Shown piece by piece: positions 63,026 through 64,000 of a stretch of DNA of 64,000 bases. The DNA comes from a bacterium (GTDB lineage Bacteria; Patescibacteriota; Minisyncoccia; Phycocordibacterales; Phycocordibacteraceae). The notes under the pieces were generated by a model. It did no database searches. It was not told the DNA's origin and saw nothing but the letters and a program-made list of their open reading frames with translations. The translations under genes were made by a program, and so were the position numbers. The DNA lies in the NCBI GenBank assembly GCA_030651285.1, contig JAUSCN010000020.1:1-64000 (forward strand). Direction: 5' to 3'. The stretch's first letter is position 1. Each line of letters begins with the position of its first letter.

Positions 63026-63107
63026 ACGTTTCGAAAGTATATCAAAATCCTGCCAGAGGCAGTATTAGAAATATGGCACTCATCATGTTTGTGAAAGAGT
63101 CAAGCTT

Positions 63108-63746
63108 CTATGGAGTAACCGTATGCCCTGTGCCCGTTCGAATTTGAGCGAACACGATGACGCTTAAGATCGCCGCGAAGAAACACCATACGGAGAAAAA
63201 TGTTTCGGTATAGAACCAGCCCGCGACGAGAAAGGCGACGAATATTGCCGCGCCGAGTATGCGCACGATTCTATGGCTCGATACGAAACAGCTCCCGCAT
63301 GTAGCGAACAAGTAGAGAATTAAGGAGACGGTCGGATATAAGTGTGGCGAACCGTACGCGATACTGTGATTCACGATACTGGAAGTAACTGGCTCAACAA
63401 TAATTGAATACAAAAGATACAGCCCTGTAAGCAGTCCAACGGCTATAAAACCGCGCAAGATTTTCCGGTGAGCAGGATCGGTTTCCATCACAAACACGGA
63501 AATCGGCAGAAAAATTGGCCATAACACATGCGAGAAAAGCGAGTAGGCGTATGTCATAACAGCATTCAGCGACGCTGATCCGAATGATAGCCAAATAACC
63601 CCTTCTATAGTTTGCTGCACTCCAAATAACAGAGGTATTGCGGCAAATGGAATTTCTTTTTTACTCTTTGCCTTAGAAAGCGTCACAGCCCCCGTAGCTG
63701 AAAGCGCTCCGCCCGCTATAAAACTAGCTGTTGCAGAAAAACACAT
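63108..63746 (-). CDS. DUF6629 membrane protein
   Basis: 212 residues, about six helices. The N-terminus MCFSATASFIAGG is the hallmark of this family. Start at 63746; a longer in-frame start at 63752 overlaps the ATPase stop by 4 bp. Function unknown. Confidence 0.85.
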   Translation of the reverse strand: MCFSATASFIAGGALSATGAVTLSKAKSKKEIPFAAIPLLFGVQQTIEGVIWLSFGSASLNAVMTYAYSLFSHVLWPIFLPISVFVMETDPAHRKILRGFIAVGLLTGLYLLYSIIVEPVTSSIVNHSIAYGSPHLYPTVSLILYLFATCGSCFVSSHRIVRILGAAIFVAFLVAGWFYTETFFSVWCFFAAILSVIVFAQIRTGTGHTVTP

Positions 63747-63748
63747 AT

Positions 63749-64000
63749 TCAATCTTGATTTAAGTGCGCCTCAACCCGCCGTAATGAGACTGCATTGACC
63801 GCAACGATGATGGATGAAGCGGACATAAGCAGTGCAGAAATTTCAGGCCGAAGCGACCATCCAAGCGACGAATAGAATGCGCCCGCAGCAACAGGGATCG
63901 CGAGCACGTTGTAGATAGCAGCCCAGAAGAGATTCTGTTTCATCTTAGTGACCGTCGCCTTACTCAGACGGAGTGCCGCTACGATGTCGTATGGATCTGA
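63749..64000 (-). CDS. Copper-translocating P-type ATPase, C-terminal fragment
   Basis: The frame enters from the right edge and reads DPYDIVAALRLSKATVTKMKQNLFWAAIYNVLAIPVAAG ... SASSIIVAVNAVSLRRVE. TM7-8 of P1B copper ATPases are recognisable: the YN motif in AIYNVLAIP and M-SAS-S in ALLMSASSIIVAVNA. The N-terminal part is outside the window. Adjacent to the multicopper oxidase. Confidence 0.92.
   Translation of the reverse strand, partial: SDPYDIVAALRLSKATVTKMKQNLFWAAIYNVLAIPVAAGAFYSSLGWSLRPEISALLMSASSIIVAVNAVSLRRVEAHLNQD

Overview
The window is a dense bacterial chromosome segment with compact genes, seven tRNA genes (all on the minus strand), a tmRNA, and no rRNA, CRISPR array, phage genes or transposase that I can recognise. 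Small proteome-style genes (short RF2, DUF2339 with thrombospondin type-3 repeats, DUF6629, DUF475, many small membrane proteins), very short intergenic gaps and largely missing Shine-Dalgarno sequences suggest a Patescibacteria/CPR organism, probably of the Parcubacteria (Paceibacteria) group. This is inference: no rRNA is present. UGA acts as a stop and RF2 is encoded, so the standard bacterial code applies.

Layout. 1-4293 (minus): N-terminal 1431 codons of a giant secreted multidomain protein running off the left edge. 4418-9958: tRNA-Ser, htpX-lemA, malic enzyme divergent from recG, a methyltransferase behind tRNA-Ile(UAU). 10167-13108: ftsH, smpB and ssrA (proteolysis and ribosome rescue). 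13218-21746: secreted esterase, pyrE, typA, Nramp-like transporter, pirin, ABC-F ATPase, pseudouridine synthase. 21759-28761: an unusual minus-strand operon with a PLP aminotransferase, an ANL adenylating enzyme, a ThiF/E1-like protein, a nitroreductase-like protein and an orphan histidine kinase. 28825-38106: small membrane and accessory proteins, a META-domain protein, DUF475, NUDIX, histidine phosphatase, tRNA-Gln. 38245-44583: NitT/TauT-type ABC pair, pyrG, ftsX/ftsE, prfB, NUDIX. 44645-53347: four tRNAs, TSP3-repeat protein with DUF2339 partner, SemiSWEET, cupin with alternative-oxidase-like di-iron protein, M3 peptidase, HIT protein, and a structured tRNA-Asp/tRNA-Met spacer region. 53392-64000: ABC exporter, then a redox and copper block: ApbE, DoxX, D-2-hydroxyacid dehydrogenase, FMN-binding protein, a fusion of an RnfD/NqrB-like membrane domain to a flavin reductase, polysaccharide deacetylase, multicopper oxidase, DUF6629 and a copper P-type ATPase (truncated by the right edge).

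Three themes stand out. First, gene starts: in at least fourteen genes a -10 box lies 6-7 nt before the start codon, so transcription should start at the initiation codon (leaderless mRNA). Three genes instead have a -35/-10 promoter, a leader of roughly 45-55 nt and an AGGAGG-type ribosome binding site. Two further genes begin 1-5 nt after the 3' end of a tRNA, so tRNA processing would itself create a leaderless mRNA. Second, redox: ApbE, an exported FMN-binding protein carrying the flavinylation motif, an RnfD-reductase fusion and an alternative-oxidase-like protein could form a minimal electron route in a lineage usually thought to lack respiration. Third, tRNA spacers carry direct and inverted echoes of the neighbouring tRNA's own ends inside strong hairpins, for which I have no explanation.
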